Shown: one piece after another, positions 1 to 7,411 of the stretch
Position numbering within the stretch: the first letter of the stretch is position 1
Layout of the letters: each line of letters starts with the position of its first letter
DNA from: Thermoleophilia bacterium
GTDB taxonomy: Bacteria; Actinomycetota; Thermoleophilia; Gaiellales; Gaiellaceae
NCBI GenBank assembly: GCA_025928515.1
Contig: JAICJI010000022.1
Span: forward strand, 1-34,398
Reading direction: 5' to 3'
Length of the DNA stretch: 34,398 nt
The notes under the pieces: model-generated
Database searches by the model: none
Seen by the model: only the letters and a program-made list of their open reading frames with translations
What the model was told of the DNA's origin: nothing
Made by a program: the position numbers and the translations under genes

Positions 1-1136
1 CCGATCATCATGATCGGCTCGATGATCGACATGAGGGACGCGATGGTGCTGTCCACCTCGTCCTCGTAGAAGTCGGCGACCTTGCTCAGCATCTGCTCGA
101 GCTCACCGGTCTCCTCGCCGATCCGCACCATCTGGCTGACCATGGGCGGGAAGAGCGGGTCGTCGCTCAGAGGCTGGGCGATCGGGATACCTTCCTGCAC
201 CTTGATCCGCGCGTCGGCGAGCGCCTGCTCGACGAGCCAGTTGCCCGCCGTGTTGCCGGCGATCTCGAGCGCGCGGATGATGTCGACGCCCGCGGCGACG
301 AGCGTCGCGAGGGTGCGGAGCAGCCGTGCCATCGTGACCTTGAGCACGGTCTCGCCGATGCGCAGCGGGATGCGGAGCTTGAAGCGATCCCACATCTGCC
401 GGCCCTGCTCGGTCTTCTTGTAGCGGAGCGCACCCCAGATGAGGGCGCCGATCAGCGGGAAGACGATGTACCACTGGTGCCGGAGGACGCCGGACGCATG
501 CAGGACGAGCCGCGTCAGCAGCGGCAGCTGCCCATTCAGGGACGTGAAGATCTTGGCGAAGATCGGCACGATGAACATCAGCATCGCGATGAGCACGAGC
601 GTCGCGAACGTGAAGACCACCGTCGGGTATACCATGGCGCCCTTGACGCGACGCTTGATCTTGGTCGTCTTCTCGATCTGGTCGGCGACCCGGTCGAGGA
701 CCTGGTCCAGGAGGCCCGAGGCCTCGCCGGCCTGCACCATCGAGACATAGAGCTCGTCGAAGACCTTCGGGTGGCGCGCCATCGCCTGCGAGAGGAGGAG
801 GCCTCCCTCGACGTCGGCGCGGAGCTCCGCGATGACTTCCGCGAGGTAGCGGTCGTCGGTCTGCTCCTCGAGGATCACGAGCGCCGCCACGATGTTCAGG
901 CCCGCCTCGATCATGGTGGCGAACTGACGCGAGAAGACCTGCATCGAGCGAGGCTTGATCTTCTTGAACGCGGTCCGCATGCCGTCCTCGCCGCTGGCGG
1001 GCAGCTCGCGGAGCGAGTGCGCCAGCAGGCCGCGGATGCGGAGCTGCTCGCGTGCCGCTTCGAGGTCGGGAGCGTGGATCTCTCCGACGGTCTCGAGACC
1101 GTCGATGCTGATTGCGCTGTATGCGAATCCGGCCAT
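1..1136 (-). CDS. pilC: PilC/GspF-family type IV pilus inner-membrane platform protein (3' end beyond window)
   Basis: Translating the minus strand from ATG at 1136 gives an uninterrupted frame to base 1 (378 residues, no stop), so the C-terminus is outside the window. The protein has the two-copy GspF layout: a first helical domain at about residues 60-180, hydrophobic segments near 170-195 and 220-240, and a second copy at about 265-378 with the typical ETGEL and FYEDEVD signatures. PilC is the polytopic platform that couples the PilB and PilT motors to pilin addition and removal. The start lies 3 nt after the stop of the PilV-like gene, as the last visible member of the pilT-pilM-N-O operon. 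Family length is about 400 residues, so only a short tail should be missing. Identification is firm; the exact end is unknown. Confidence 0.93.
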   Translation of the reverse strand, partial: MAGFAYSAISIDGLETVGEIHAPDLEAAREQLRIRGLLAHSLRELPASGEDGMRTAFKKIKPRSMQVFSRQFATMIEAGLNIVAALVILEEQTDDRYLAEVIAELRADVEGGLLLSQAMARHPKVFDELYVSMVQAGEASGLLDQVLDRVADQIEKTTKIKRRVKGAMVYPTVVFTFATLVLIAMLMFIVPIFAKIFTSLNGQLPLLTRLVLHASGVLRHQWYIVFPLIGALIWGALRYKKTEQGRQMWDRFKLRIPLRIGETVLKVTMARLLRTLATLVAAGVDIIRALEIAGNTAGNWLVEQALADARIKVQEGIPIAQPLSDDPLFPPMVSQMVRIGEETGELEQMLSKVADFYEDEVDSTIASLMSIIEPIMMI

Positions 1137-1139
1137 GGC

Positions 1140-1643
1140 TCAGCTCTTACAGGGGTTGGTTTCGGTGCCCAGTGCCGACTGGGTGCACAGGGAGAAGGTG
1201 GAGCTGGTCGTATCGAGCACCGTGGTCTTCGTGCCGGGGCCGGTGATGGTGAGCGTGACCGTCTTTACGTTGCCGCTGCCCTGGTAGGTGCCGCTACTGA
1301 GCTGGCTCCCGGCACTGACGGTTGCGGAGACGTGGTACGTGAGGCCGTCCGCGCCGACCGGAGCAGCCGACGTGCAGTTGCCCGTCGTCATCGGCCACGT
1401 GATGTTCGTGTACGAGGCGTCGCGGAAGCACTCCATGTACTTGTCCGCGATGGCAGATGCCGTCGAGGTATGGCTGGCGCGGCGAAGCGCGAGTGCGCCC
1501 GAGGTGAAGGCGGCAAGCGTCGCGAAGATGCCGATGTTGAGCACGAGGAGCGCGATCAGGAGCTCGACGAGCCCGAGGCCCTCTTCGCGGCGGAGCCTCG
1601 CGCCGAGACGCCTGCGGCGGCCGATGTCGGCGGTCGCGGTCAC
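1140..1643 (-). CDS. PilV-like minor pilin with type IV prepilin N-terminus
   Basis: A 167-residue protein from a GTG start. The start is fixed by a GTGA overlap with the stop of the upstream gene (bases 1640-1643). The leader is basic and ends in REEG; cleavage after Gly gives mature LGLVELLIALLVLNIG, with the obligatory Glu at +5 and a hydrophobic helix. This is a class III signal processed by PilD. The C-terminal half is a Thr/Ser-rich beta-type globular region with Cys in FRDASY-adjacent, NCTS, LCTQ and NPCKS contexts. The size and position beside pilC suggest a PilV-type minor pilin that primes assembly or sits at the tip. No orthologue-level identity can be assigned from sequence alone. 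Confidence 0.85.
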   Translation of the reverse strand: MTATADIGRRRRLGARLRREEGLGLVELLIALLVLNIGIFATLAAFTSGALALRRASHTSTASAIADKYMECFRDASYTNITWPMTTGNCTSAAPVGADGLTYHVSATVSAGSQLSSGTYQGSGNVKTVTLTITGPGTKTTVLDTTSSTFSLCTQSALGTETNPCKS

Positions 1644-2353
1644 GATGCGGTGATCAACCTGATCCTGTAGCGGATGCTGTCGGCCTGGTCGACGAGCGTC
1701 AACGACCGGCCGGCCGAGAGGGAGATCGTGTGCGCGCCGCTCGAATAGGAGCCGTTTGCGATTCCGATCCTCGCAACGCCGTTCGAGATCCCGACGAGCC
1801 GGAAGAGCGGGTTCGCATTCGGGAAGCTGGCTCCCACTCGCACGGTCTCGACGCGGCCGTTGACCGAGATCCTGGCGGTGCCGGACGCAGCGAGCGTACG
1901 CACGTGCTTCGGCTGGGACGTGCTGACCCCGGAGCCACCGGACGAGGCCTGTGAGGTCGTTGCGCTGGCGGTCTGCACAGTCCCGGCCGCCTGGCTGATC
2001 TGCTGCGTAAACGGATCCTTGCCGACGAAGTGACTGAAGGCGTACAGCTGCGACTTCGTCCGCTGCGGCAGCACGTCCGAGTTCGGCAGCTTGGTGCTCG
2101 CCGTGGGCGTGACCGCGGCACCGGCCGTGCCCGGCGTGCCGCTGACGGGTGTTCCCGTGGACGTGGTCGAGGCGCCGGTCGTGGTGGTGGCGGGAGGCGT
2201 CGAGCTGCTGGCGCTGCTGTTGCCGCTGTGCATAACCTTCGGAACCTCGAAGGCGAGGACGGCTACGAGGAGGACTGCGCCGCCGATGGCGATCTTCTTC
2301 ATGCGCTTGTCCTTGGCCTCGCGTGCGCTCTGCATTCTGCTCTTGCGGCTCAT
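1640..2353 (-). CDS. Bitopic PilP/GspC-like pilus alignment-complex protein
   Basis: A 237-residue protein from ATG 2353, whose ATGA overlaps the pilO stop. A short basic cytoplasmic N-terminus (residues 1-22) is followed by one transmembrane helix (about 23-38). A Ser/Thr/Pro/Ala linker (about 45-95) then leads to a KDPF element (about 110) and a C-terminal beta domain (about 150-237) containing ARISVNGR, FRLVGI and LTLVDQADSIRYRIRLI. A cytoplasmic tail, one helix, a disordered linker and a small beta domain after PilO is the layout of PilP/GspC-type proteins. PilP is a lipoprotein in Gram-negatives, whereas this one is membrane-anchored, which fits a monoderm cell without a secretin. The family assignment is an inference from layout and position. 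Confidence 0.72.
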   Translation of the reverse strand: MSRKSRMQSAREAKDKRMKKIAIGGAVLLVAVLAFEVPKVMHSGNSSASSSTPPATTTTGASTTSTGTPVSGTPGTAGAAVTPTASTKLPNSDVLPQRTKSQLYAFSHFVGKDPFTQQISQAAGTVQTASATTSQASSGGSGVSTSQPKHVRTLAASGTARISVNGRVETVRVGASFPNANPLFRLVGISNGVARIGIANGSYSSGAHTISLSAGRSLTLVDQADSIRYRIRLITAS

Positions 2354-3057
2354 GAGTTCCCTCCACTCGTGCTCGGGGCCGCCGACGTTGAGTTGGACGT
2401 GGTCGTCGTGCCTGTAGTGGTCGTCGACGTGGTGCCGGTCGCGCCCGGGGTTGTCGTCAGAGGCGCTGCCCGCTGGGGCACGAACGCGTCGATCGTGAGG
2501 GTCGCCCCGATCTGCGGCCAACCCGCCGTGCCTTCTGCGAACTGGACGTTGGTCACGTCGAAGAGGCGTCCGGCCGTGAAGAGCCTGCCGTTCTCGACGC
2601 GGACGAGGTTGCGCATGCGCTGGAGGAAGGCGAGCAGGTCGTAGAAGTTGCCCGAGAACTTGACCGAGATGGGCTCGGTCGCGAACGGGTCAGCCGTCGT
2701 CGGCGTGCCGGACGACGAGGTGGCGCCGGGCTGGATCTGGTCGAACGAAATGCCCGACTGCAGAGCGAGTGCGTCCAGCTGCAGGATCACGTCCGGCGTC
2801 TGGATCTGCGTCGGCATCGCCATCGCCAGCCGGAAGACGCTCGCGGAGCGTACTGCCGGCAGCGCCTGCGTGAACGCGGACGAGCGGTTCTTGGCGATTT
2901 CCGCCTGCACCGCGGCCGTCTGCTTCTTCAGGTCAGCGGCGGTCGAGCGCTTGGGCGAGATCAGGGCGAACCAGCCGATCGCGACGACCAGGAGAAGCAT
3001 GGCCGCGACGAGCGCGATCTGAGCGCCCTTCGACAGGCTCGAAAGGCGGGCGGTCAC
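2350..3057 (-). CDS. pilO: Type IV pilus alignment protein PilO
   Basis: A 235-residue protein starting at GTG 3057 (GTGA overlap with pilN). The N-terminus has one transmembrane helix (about residues 12-32, IALVAAMLLLVVAIGWFALI). A coiled-coil stretch follows (about 38-70), then a ferredoxin-like periplasmic-type domain (about 85-195) with the recurrent PilO string FSGNFYDLLAFLQRMRNLVRVENGR split over residues about 140-165. PilO pairs with PilN and couples the PilM ring to the pilus platform. The C-terminal 35 residues are an unusual Thr/Ser-rich tail (about 195-235). The same low-complexity composition occurs in the next gene's linker. The tail may be an O-glycosylated exterior segment, which is speculation. 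Confidence 0.9.
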   Translation of the reverse strand: MTARLSSLSKGAQIALVAAMLLLVVAIGWFALISPKRSTAADLKKQTAAVQAEIAKNRSSAFTQALPAVRSASVFRLAMAMPTQIQTPDVILQLDALALQSGISFDQIQPGATSSSGTPTTADPFATEPISVKFSGNFYDLLAFLQRMRNLVRVENGRLFTAGRLFDVTNVQFAEGTAGWPQIGATLTIDAFVPQRAAPLTTTPGATGTTSTTTTGTTTTSNSTSAAPSTSGGNS

Positions 3058-3686
3058 GAGGCACCCCTTCCTTTGCGGATGTCCGAGACGATGGTGAAGT
3101 TGAAGACGGTCTGGCCTCCGAGCGGCGCAGCGTGGCTGTCCTGGAGCTGGACGTTCTTGAGGTCGGGGAGGACCTCGAGACGTTCGAGCAGCCGTGCGAC
3201 GCTTGCCTGGCTGTACGTGTATCCCTCGATGGTCAGCGCGGTCGGCGCGGGCGGAAGAGCGCTCGTCGACGTGGCTGCGGCCGTCGGGGCTGCGGGGTCG
3301 AGCGGCGTGTTGCCCTGCAAGCTCGTGAGCCAGACGTCGTCCGGCAGAACGAGCGCAAAGCGGCGGAGGATGCGATCCCAGGCCACGCGCTTCCCGATCG
3401 CCGAGGCGAGGGCCAGCGACCGCTGCTCGCGCTGGGTGAGCACGGCCGTGCGGAAGGCGTTCGTCTTCGCCGAGATGTGGTGGGCGGGCGTCGCGGCGAG
3501 CAAGGCTTGGGCGGAGGAGAGGTCCTGGCGCTGCCGGTCGACGCTGCGGTTCGCGAGCAAGAAGCCTCCCACCAGCGCGAGCAAGACGGTTGCACCGCCA
3601 ATCGCCGCGACGAGGACGACCGGGCTTGGTCCTCCCGCGCGGCTTTGCTGGACGGTCTGGCGGGGGAGAAGGTTGACGGCGCGCAT
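3054..3686 (-). CDS. pilN: Type IV pilus alignment protein PilN
   Basis: A 210-residue bitopic protein. It begins MRAVNLLPRQ, the conserved N-terminal NLLP motif by which PilN docks into the groove of PilM. A transmembrane helix follows (about residues 24-46), then a coiled coil (about 48-95) and a small alpha/beta domain (about 100-205) with DVWLTSLQG and LKNVQLQDS. The ATG overlaps the pilM stop by one base (TGATG), and the stop overlaps the pilO start. PilN, PilO and PilM form the alignment subcomplex beneath the pilus. Length and order are standard for the family. Confidence 0.93.
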   Translation of the reverse strand: MRAVNLLPRQTVQQSRAGGPSPVVLVAAIGGATVLLALVGGFLLANRSVDRQRQDLSSAQALLAATPAHHISAKTNAFRTAVLTQREQRSLALASAIGKRVAWDRILRRFALVLPDDVWLTSLQGNTPLDPAAPTAAATSTSALPPAPTALTIEGYTYSQASVARLLERLEVLPDLKNVQLQDSHAAPLGGQTVFNFTIVSDIRKGRGAS

Positions 3687-4918
3687 CAGTCCTCGATTCC
3701 CAGTCCGATTGCGACGGCGAGGGCGCCGTCCTGGCCGTTGGAGCTGATGCCGTGTCCGGAGCCGACGCGCGCGAACGGGTCGGCGACACGGACGCTGATG
3801 CCGATCAGCTCCTCGAGCTGCTCGGCGAGCCCCTGAAGATGAGCACCGCCGCCTGTGATCGTGATCTCGGCGAAGCCCAGGGAGTCCGGTTGATCCTGGT
3901 AGAAGTGGAGGGAGGAGGCGAGCTCGCGGGCAAGGCCGTTCACCTCGCGGCGGGTTGCCTCGGTCGCCTTTGTCGTGCGCTCGTCGCTCGCCTCCGTGAC
4001 GGCGGTGCTCGAGATGTCGAGTGTCCGCTTGACCGTCTCGGCCTCGGCGGTGTCGACGTCGAGGGCGCGCTCGATGGCGGTCGTGACACGGCCGCCGCCC
4101 CAGTCGAGGACCCTCGCGAACTCGCAGACGCGCCCGTCGGAGACCGCGACCGTGGTGCGGTCGTGCCCGATCGAGACGGCGACGCGGGCGGCCTCGGCGC
4201 GCTCACCGGCGGTCAGCGGGTCTCCGCCGACCGCGCGAAGCAGGGCGAAGGCCTCGATGTCGATTCCGACGAGATCGATCTTCGCGGCGGTGCACGTGGC
4301 CGCGAAGCGATCGACGAGGTCGCGGTAGGCGACGGCGAGGAGCACGCGGTCGGGCGCGGTCGTGTCCTCGACGACGTGGTAGTCGAGCATCGCCTCTTCG
4401 ATCGGGATCGGCAGCGTCTCGTACGCGCGGAAGCGGATCGCATTGGCGAGCTGGCGCGGGTCGTCGACGGTCGGCCGCTCGAAGACGCGGACGCCTGTGC
4501 GGCTCGAGCCGATGCCGAGCCTCACGTTCTTGCGCGGCAGGTCGGCGTCGTTGAAGAAGCTGGAGATCTCGTTGGCGAGCGCCTCGGCGTCGCGCACCTC
4601 GCCGCCTGCCACGACGTCGGGCGGGAGCGTGTGCCGGGCAGCCTTGACGAGCTTCGGCCGGCCGTTGTTGACGACGACTGCGGCCGCAAGCTGGGACGCT
4701 CCGATGCTCAGACCGACGACCTGCTTGTGCCGGCCGTTCCCGCCGCTCGTCGACGGTGCCTTGCGCTGCTTCCGCGCGGGCTTCGTCGCCTTCGGCGTCT
4801 CGGTCTTCGGTGCGTCCTTCTGCTTCGGCGCCTTGGCCTCGGTCTTCGGTTCGGCCTTGGCCGACGGCTTGCGCTTGAAGGAGATGTCCTTCTTGAGAAG
4901 TTCGGTGATCCCGCTCAC
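3686..4918 (-). CDS. pilM: Actin-like ATPase PilM of the T4P alignment complex
   Basis: A 410-residue cytoplasmic protein from GTG 4918 (GTGA overlap with the pilT stop). The first ~60 residues are a Lys/Pro/Ala-rich, probably disordered extension. The actin/FtsA-like fold begins at about residue 66 with VVGLSIGASQLAAAVV (phosphate-1-like). It continues through RFRAYETLPIPIEEAMLDYHV, the typical PilM region near 165-185, and ends with the phosphate-2/adenosine region ITITGGGAHLQGLAEQL near 345-360. PilM polymerises into a cytoplasmic ring that binds the PilN NLLP peptide. The charged N-terminal extension is longer than in most PilM proteins, which start almost directly with the actin fold. 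Confidence 0.94.
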   Translation of the reverse strand: MSGITELLKKDISFKRKPSAKAEPKTEAKAPKQKDAPKTETPKATKPARKQRKAPSTSGGNGRHKQVVGLSIGASQLAAAVVVNNGRPKLVKAARHTLPPDVVAGGEVRDAEALANEISSFFNDADLPRKNVRLGIGSSRTGVRVFERPTVDDPRQLANAIRFRAYETLPIPIEEAMLDYHVVEDTTAPDRVLLAVAYRDLVDRFAATCTAAKIDLVGIDIEAFALLRAVGGDPLTAGERAEAARVAVSIGHDRTTVAVSDGRVCEFARVLDWGGGRVTTAIERALDVDTAEAETVKRTLDISSTAVTEASDERTTKATEATRREVNGLARELASSLHFYQDQPDSLGFAEITITGGGAHLQGLAEQLEELIGISVRVADPFARVGSGHGISSNGQDGALAVAIGLGIED

Positions 4919-6063
4919 TGTGCGGCTCCTGCGACTCGGAGGCCGCGGAGGGCCTCGGGGAGGTGTTCGTCCGTCCGCGGCTTGACGCCGCTGCGGGCGA
5001 GGAGCGATTCGAACTCCTCGCGGCGGCTGGTGACGCCGAACGCGGTCTCTTGACTGATTACGCGGCGCAGGACGAGGTCGGCCAGGCACTGCTCCATCGT
5101 CTGCATCCCGCGGCCGGTGTTCGTTTGCATGATCGAATAGATCTGTTCGGTCTTGCCCTGGCGGATCAGGTTCCGGACGGCGTCGTCCGGGAGCAGGATC
5201 TCGAGTGCCGGCACGCGCTTCCGGCCGTCCGCCGAGGGCAGCAAGGTCTGTGTGACGACTCCCTGGAGGCCGGCGGCCACCTGCATCCGCACCTGACTCT
5301 GCTGCGCGGACGGGAAGACGTCGATGATGCGGTCGATTGTGCTCGGTGCGCTCTGCGTGTGGAGCGTCGCGAGCACGAGGTGGCCGGTCTCCGCTGCGGT
5401 CAGCGCGGTCGAGATCGTCTCGAGGTCGCGCATTTCGCCGACGAGGATCACGTCGGGGTCCTGGCGGAGCGCTCCGCGCAGCGCTTCGGCGAAGCCCTTC
5501 GCGTCGGAGCCGATCTCGCGCTGGTTGATGACCGACTCCTTGTGCTGGTGCAGGAACTCGATCGGATCCTCGATCGTCACGATGTGATGCGAGCGAGTCG
5601 AGTTGATCTCGTCGATCATGGTCGCGAGCGTCGTCGACTTACCGGAGCCGGTCGGCCCGGTGATGAGGACGAGCCCGCGCGGCTCCATCGCGAGCTCGCG
5701 GAGCACTTCGGGAAGCCCGAGCTCCGCTGCCGACTTGATCATCCGCGGCACCAGGCGGAAGGCCGCCGCGAGGGTGTCGCGCTGGAAGTAGACGTTGACA
5801 CGGAAGCGGGCGACGCCGGGCACCGAGTACGAGAAGTCGAGCTGCCGGTCGATCTCGAGCCGCTTCTGCTGCTCGGTCGAGAGGATGCGATAGAGAAGGT
5901 CGCGCGTCTCTTCCGGCGTGAAGGGCTCGAAGTCGACGGCCGGCGACAGCTGGCCGCGCACGCGCAACACCGGCGGGGAGCCTGCCGTGATGTGCAGGTC
6001 GGAGGCGTCCTCGGCGGCGACGCGCTCGAGGAGCGTGTCAATAGAGAAAGGCTGCGGCGTCAT
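4915..6063 (-). CDS. pilT: PilT-type retraction ATPase (first paralogue)
   Basis: A 382-residue ATPase starting at ATG 6063 (MTPQPF). An in-frame extension to 6147 exists but lies upstream of a convincing promoter at 6074-6101, so the downstream ATG is preferred. An N-terminal PAS-like domain (about 5-100) contains DASDLHIT. Walker A is GPTGSGKST (136-144), the Asp box is VTIEDPIE (162-169), Walker B is DVILVGEMRD (204-213) and the His box is TLHTQSA. A C-terminal helical domain contains the PALEILL element. PilT hexamers drive pilus depolymerisation. No close ribosome-binding site is visible and the predicted leader is only a few bases. The gene heads the pilM-N-O operon. Confidence 0.95.
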   Translation of the reverse strand: MTPQPFSIDTLLERVAAEDASDLHITAGSPPVLRVRGQLSPAVDFEPFTPEETRDLLYRILSTEQQKRLEIDRQLDFSYSVPGVARFRVNVYFQRDTLAAAFRLVPRMIKSAAELGLPEVLRELAMEPRGLVLITGPTGSGKSTTLATMIDEINSTRSHHIVTIEDPIEFLHQHKESVINQREIGSDAKGFAEALRGALRQDPDVILVGEMRDLETISTALTAAETGHLVLATLHTQSAPSTIDRIIDVFPSAQQSQVRMQVAAGLQGVVTQTLLPSADGRKRVPALEILLPDDAVRNLIRQGKTEQIYSIMQTNTGRGMQTMEQCLADLVLRRVISQETAFGVTSRREEFESLLARSGVKPRTDEHLPEALRGLRVAGAAQ

Positions 6064-6073
6064 GCGAACCGAG

Positions 6074-6101
6074 CTATCGGCGGGTCGTGGGGCTTGCTTT
6101 A
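6074..6101 (-). promoter_or_regulatory. Sigma-28-type promoter of the pilT-pilMNO operon (site A)
   Basis: On the minus strand TAAA (bases 6101-6098) is followed by exactly 16 nt and then GCCGATAG (6081-6074). This matches the FliA/SigD/WhiG consensus TAAA-N15/16-GCCGATAA at 11 of 12 positions. The -10 ends 10 nt before the pilT ATG, so the transcript would have almost no leader. The same layout with the same spacer occurs at four other transcription-unit starts in this window. That sigma-28-class polymerase reads it is inferred. Confidence 0.8.
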
Positions 6102-6117
6102 GGGGGCTCGCCGAGGG

Positions 6118-6140
6118 ATCACTCGATCGGGGGAAGGGCG
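6118..6140 (+). repeat. Direct repeat copy 1 in the pilT/pilA divergent intergenic region
   Basis: ATCACTCG-A-TCGGGGG-AAG-GGCG, matched by a second copy at 6195-6220 with one substitution and small G/A insertions. It lies 16 nt upstream of the -35 of the pilT promoter. It could be a binding site for a regulator of the divergent pair. The function is inferred. Confidence 0.5.
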
Positions 6141-6194
6141 GGTTCACGCTCCGACGGGCATCCCCCGCGGTGGGTTAGTGGACGGGTGAGCCGA

Positions 6195-6220
6195 ATCACT
6201 CGCTCGGGGGGGAAGAGGCG
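6195..6220 (+). repeat. Direct repeat copy 2, abutting the pilA promoter
   Basis: ATCACTCG-C-TCGGGGGGG-AAGAGGCG, the second copy of the element at 6118-6140. It covers the position where the pilA -35 should be. This arrangement is typical of an activator site at a promoter with a poor -35. The function is inferred. Confidence 0.5.
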
Positions 6221-6239
6221 CCGCCGCGGCTGCCGATAG
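6212..6239 (+). promoter_or_regulatory. Putative pilA promoter with sigma-28-type -10 and degenerate -35
   Basis: GCCGATAG at 6232-6239 is identical to the pilT -10 on the other strand. At the expected 16-nt spacing the -35 reads GAAG instead of TAAA. The start of transcription would fall near 6246, giving a leader of about 32 nt that contains the ribosome-binding site AAGGAGA at 6266-6272. A short inverted repeat (CGGGT at 6244-6248, ACCCG at 6256-6260) lies at the start of this leader. Confidence 0.5.
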
Positions 6240-6277
6240 AGGCCGGGTCTGGGTTACCCGTCTAAAAGGAGAACTGC

Positions 6278-6763
6278 ATGCATTCCCTCAGGCAGAGGTT
6301 GAACGTCAAGGACGAGAGCGCGTTCACGCTGATCGAGCTCCTCGTCGTCCTGATCATCATCGGCGTCCTGCTCGCGATCGCCATTCCTTCGTATCTGGGC
6401 TTCCAGAAGAGCGCGCAGCAGACCGCTGCCGCTTCGGATGTCCGGTCGGCGATTCCCGACGTCGAGGAGTACTACAACGACAACAACGAGACGTATGCCG
6501 GCGCCACGGCCATGAGTGCCACGGAGCTGAAGACCGACTATGACAGCGGTCTGAACGTCTCGACCGGCGCTGCCGGCTCCGGCCCCGGCGTCGTGACCGT
6601 CAAGGCCAGCAGTGCGGCCGATGGCAGCATCGCGGCCGGGCAGGAGTACTGCATCTCCGGCTACGACGCCGGTCAGTGGTCGCACGTCTCCGGCCCCGGT
6701 GGCAAGGTCGTCACGAAGGAGACTTCTGACTCCTGCGCCACTTGGACGAGTGGCGTGAGCTAA
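6278..6763 (+). CDS. pilA: Major type IV pilin PilA
   Basis: A 161-residue prepilin with a strong ribosome-binding site (AAGGAGA, 6266-6272) and ATG 6278. The 15-residue basic leader ends KDESA and mature pilin begins FTLIELLVVLIIIGVLLAIA, with Phe +1 and Glu +5. Position -1 is Ala rather than the usual Gly. The mature protein has about 146 residues: a conserved hydrophobic helix, an alpha-1 C-terminal half (KSAQQTAAASDVRSAI), a variable Gly/Ala/Ser region, and two cysteines (C125 and C153) that probably form the C-terminal D-loop disulfide. It is the only gene here with such a strong ribosome-binding site and its own strong terminator, as expected for the abundant structural subunit. It is divergent from pilT. 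Confidence 0.95.
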   Translation: MHSLRQRLNVKDESAFTLIELLVVLIIIGVLLAIAIPSYLGFQKSAQQTAAASDVRSAIPDVEEYYNDNNETYAGATAMSATELKTDYDSGLNVSTGAAGSGPGVVTVKASSAADGSIAAGQEYCISGYDAGQWSHVSGPGGKVVTKETSDSCATWTSGVS

Positions 6764-6785
6764 ACGTCGTCTGGGTTGCACGACC

Positions 6786-6816
6786 GAGGGCGCGGGAGAC
6801 CGCGCCCTCTCTTTTT
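6786..6816 (+). terminator. Strong intrinsic terminator downstream of pilA
   Basis: A perfect 10-bp stem GAGGGCGCGG/CCGCGCCCTC (6786-6795 and 6800-6809) closes a GAGA (GNRA) tetraloop and is followed by TCTTTTT (6810-6816). It lies 22 nt after the pilA stop and would insulate abundant pilA mRNA from the next genes. It is the clearest rho-independent terminator in the window. Confidence 0.93.
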
Positions 6817-6886
6817 CCCACTCTCGATCCACGTATCCCCCATTCCAGGGAGGCCCGTCCCCCCTGGGGCTGCCGATAGGAGGGCC

Positions 6887-7411
6887 ATGAACGCGACGCT
6901 GAGTACGCGCCAGCTCCGGCTCGTCGTCTTGCTCGGACTGGTTGTCGTCCTTGCCGGCGGTTACTTCGTCGTGACCCGGCACAAGTCGACCTCGCCGACC
7001 ACGGCGAGCTCGACCCCGGCCCGGACGACGCCAGCCGTCACCACTCCCACCAAGACGACACCGGTAACGAGCAAGCCGCACACGCACGCTCTCAACGCCC
7101 ACGGGCTGCCGCTCTCGGTCGCTCGCGCACTGCACAAGCACTCCGTCGTCGTCGTCTCCCTGTACCTGCCCAGCTCGGACGTCGACCTGGCGACGAGCCT
7201 GGAGGCGCAGGCCGGCGCGGCGGAGATGCGCGCAGGGTTCGTTCGGGTCAACGTCCTCCATCAGACGAGCGGCACGGCCCTCCTGCGCAAGCTCGGCGTC
7301 GTCAACACGCCCGTCGTCCTCGTCATCAAGCGGCCCGCCAACGTCCTGTCCGAGTTCAAGGGCTTGGTCGACCGCGACGTGGTCGCGCAGGCCGTCGTCG
7401 ACGCGCGCTGA
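6887..7411 (+). CDS. Membrane-anchored thioredoxin-fold-like protein without a CXXC motif
   Basis: A 174-residue protein from ATG 6887 with ribosome-binding site AGGAGG at 6879-6884. The N-terminus has one transmembrane helix (about 11-28). A Thr/Pro-rich linker (about 34-65) leads to an exported domain (about 75-170). This shows a thioredoxin-like beta-alpha pattern (SVVVVSLYLP, RAGFVRVNV, LLRKLGVVNTPVVLVIK) with the cis-proline-type NTP before a beta strand. The active-site CXXC is absent, so redox activity is not expected. It follows the pilA terminator and overlaps the next start (TGATG at 7409-7413). A binding or chaperone role toward pilins is possible but not shown. Confidence 0.75.
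   Translation: MNATLSTRQLRLVVLLGLVVVLAGGYFVVTRHKSTSPTTASSTPARTTPAVTTPTKTTPVTSKPHTHALNAHGLPLSVARALHKHSVVVVSLYLPSSDVDLATSLEAQAGAAEMRAGFVRVNVLHQTSGTALLRKLGVVNTPVVLVIKRPANVLSEFKGLVDRDVVAQAVVDAR

Noticed and set aside
6181-6277. A riboswitch (GEMM-type cyclic-di-GMP) in the pilA leader
   Set aside because: The GGGTTACCC string recalls part of such aptamers, but the conserved GGGCAAACC and GACGCAAAGCC-type segments are absent and the leader after the predicted start is only about 32 nt.
6872-6879. A full sigma-28-type promoter for the thioredoxin-fold gene
   Set aside because: GCCGATAG is present but the sequence 16 nt upstream is GGCC, and the motif abuts the ribosome-binding site, so promoter function is not supported beyond the shared 12-mer.
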